Below, in pieces: positions 24,454 to 25,404 of a stretch of DNA of 25,404 bases. The DNA comes from JBCCEV01 sp039030125 (GTDB lineage: Bacteria > Pseudomonadota > Gammaproteobacteria > Ga0077536), in NCBI GenBank assembly GCA_039030125.1, contig JBCCEV010000047.1, positions 1 through 25,404 on the forward strand. The letters run 5' to 3'. Under the pieces are notes generated by a model, which saw nothing but the letters and a program-made list of their open reading frames with translations, was not told the origin of the DNA and ran no database searches. The position numbers and the translations under genes were made by a program. The stretch's first letter is position 1; each line of letters opens with the position of its first letter.

Positions 24454-25404
24454 ATGCTGCGGATTTTTCGACATTACATACCGCGTACGCTGGTATTGAT
24501 GGGTTGCGCTGAGACACTAATTCTCTTCGTATCAATTTTCATCGGCACGATGCTCAACTCCGCGCCGCTGGCCGGCCCGGTTATCGATATCGCTCACACC
24601 GGCGCCATACCTCTTTGGATTCAAGCGTTGGTCTTCGTCGCCGCGATTGCTTTGGGGATGACCGCCATGGGTCTTTACCAGCGTGATCAGGAATCGGCAC
24701 CGCGTTCGATCATTCTCCGCCTGCTGCTTTCCTTCGGTATCGGCTTTTTGATGATGGGCTCGGCTTATTTGGTATCCGCGGACCTGATTGTTGAAGTCAG
24801 TATCGTGTTTACAGCACTGCTTTGTTCATTCATAGGCATTGCCACTTGTCGCTTGATATGCCTGCCGAGCGTCGCGAAGGAGTCCGGCAACCGAGTGCTT
24901 GTAGTCGGTACTGGTGAGCGGGCCCGCCAAATTGAGCAACTCGCCCGAACCGCGCCCCGCAGCGGCTTAATTATCGTTGGCTTCGTCGATCTCGGAATCG
25001 ACCAAGCCAGCGTGAATCCCGAACGCATCATAACCAACGTGACTAACCTCGCGGAGCTTACCGATCGCCTGGCCGTCAACGAAGTGGTTGTCGCGATTGA
25101 CGACCGCCGCAAAGGTCTCCCGGTCAACGAATTTCTTGAATGCAAGATGAACGGTGTGCGTTTCGTCGAAACTGCTGAATTCTTCGAGAGGGAGCTTGGC
25201 AAAATCCGACTCGATTCGCTCCATCCCAGTAATTTGATCTTTGCCGACGGATTTACGCAGGCGGTGATCAGACTTGCCGAGAAACGAGCGGTCGATCTGT
25301 TTGCCAGCGTCGTGCTGCTGTTACTGACCGCGCCGGTGATGATCATCACGGCTTGCTGGGAGCACCGTTTGCGCGCAGTGGCGGGGGAGGAAGGGGGGTA
25401 TTCA
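24454..25404 (+). CDS. PEP-CTERM/exosortase-associated sugar transferase (EpsB/WcaJ-like), 5' part
   Basis: 317 codons are open from the ATG 24454 to the window edge, so the gene is truncated. AAGGA stands about 9 bases upstream. The start MLRIFRHYIPRTLVLMGCAE and the later LDSLHPSNLIFADGFTQAVI match the PEP-CTERM-associated sugar transferase family (TIGR03013). Four TM helices lie at about 12-33, 54-74, 86-107 and 110-135; a Rossmann-like region follows (NRVLVVGTGERARQIEQLAR, about 146-240); then the re-entrant or fifth TM helix (about 280-300, DLFASVVLLLLTAPVMIITA). Such enzymes move a hexose-1-phosphate from a UDP-sugar to undecaprenyl phosphate, starting exopolysaccharide repeat-unit assembly. 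The catalytic C-terminal domain lies outside. The last 17 residues (CWEHRLRAVAGEEGGYS) do not resemble the family. Confidence 0.85.
   Translation, partial: MLRIFRHYIPRTLVLMGCAETLILFVSIFIGTMLNSAPLAGPVIDIAHTGAIPLWIQALVFVAAIALGMTAMGLYQRDQESAPRSIILRLLLSFGIGFLMMGSAYLVSADLIVEVSIVFTALLCSFIGIATCRLICLPSVAKESGNRVLVVGTGERARQIEQLARTAPRSGLIIVGFVDLGIDQASVNPERIITNVTNLAELTDRLAVNEVVVAIDDRRKGLPVNEFLECKMNGVRFVETAEFFERELGKIRLDSLHPSNLIFADGFTQAVIRLAEKRAVDLFASVVLLLLTAPVMIITACWEHRLRAVAGEEGGYS

Noticed and set aside
24269..24499. A 76-codon plus-strand frame ahead of the sugar transferase
   Set aside because: It spans the sigma54 promoter, has no ribosome-binding site and no recognisable sequence.
24765..25349. A 194-codon frame on the minus strand
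   Set aside because: Shadow of the sugar transferase; Ser/Thr/Arg-rich translation typical of antisense reading.

Overview
The window reads as a chromosomal segment of a gammaproteobacterium. The block thrS-infC-rpmI-rplT-pheS-pheT-ihfA-MerR, in that order and with tight spacing, is the classic gammaproteobacterial arrangement. ThrS, GlmS, UvrB, IhfA and the small MerR regulator are all full length and close to the Pseudomonas/Escherichia forms. I cannot name a genus. Codon use looks even and moderately GC-rich throughout, and I see no insertion sequence, prophage gene or CRISPR array.

Layout. 1-1929: a truncated phytanoyl-CoA dioxygenase-like gene, cut by the window edge, divergent from an acyl-CoA-dehydrogenase-fold flavin monooxygenase. 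1944-2995: two small exported proteins, divergent from each other (a DUF4864-like protein and an LTxxQ/CpxP-like protein). 3034-3109: tRNA-Asn(GTT) on the minus strand. 3231-9486: uvrB, then a two-gene RND efflux pump without its own outer-membrane channel. 9578-9654: tRNA-Val(GAC). 9677-16858: the translation operon, with a probable tRNA-mimicking thrS operator, an infC that appears to start at ATC, and a terminal MerR regulator overlapping ihfA. 16957-17602: tRNA-Pro(GGG), its terminator, and a diverged tandem copy of the tRNA tail region, then a near-consensus parS site. 17603-19945: a Sel1-repeat lipoprotein and glmS. 19988-24142: a GlrR-like sigma54 activator, a stand-alone HPt protein and a membrane hybrid histidine kinase, forming a complete phosphorelay. 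24143-25404: a regulatory region with a canonical sigma54 promoter and a perfect TGTC-N10-GACA GlrR-type operator, reading into a PEP-CTERM/exosortase-associated sugar transferase that runs off the window.

The most interesting unit is the right-hand 5.5 kb. Kinase, HPt and GlrR-like activator lie immediately upstream of a sigma54 promoter carrying the sequence known to bind GlrR in enteric bacteria. In enterics GlrR drives the small RNA GlmY, which raises GlmS. Here the GlrR-like gene sits next to glmS and appears connected instead to exopolysaccharide synthesis, which consumes UDP-sugars made from the GlmS product. The wiring (hybrid kinase to HPt to GlrR-like regulator) also differs from the simple GlrK-GlrR pair. 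The second most interesting region is the tRNA-Pro tail repeat, which resembles in form the tyrT distal repeats of E. coli.
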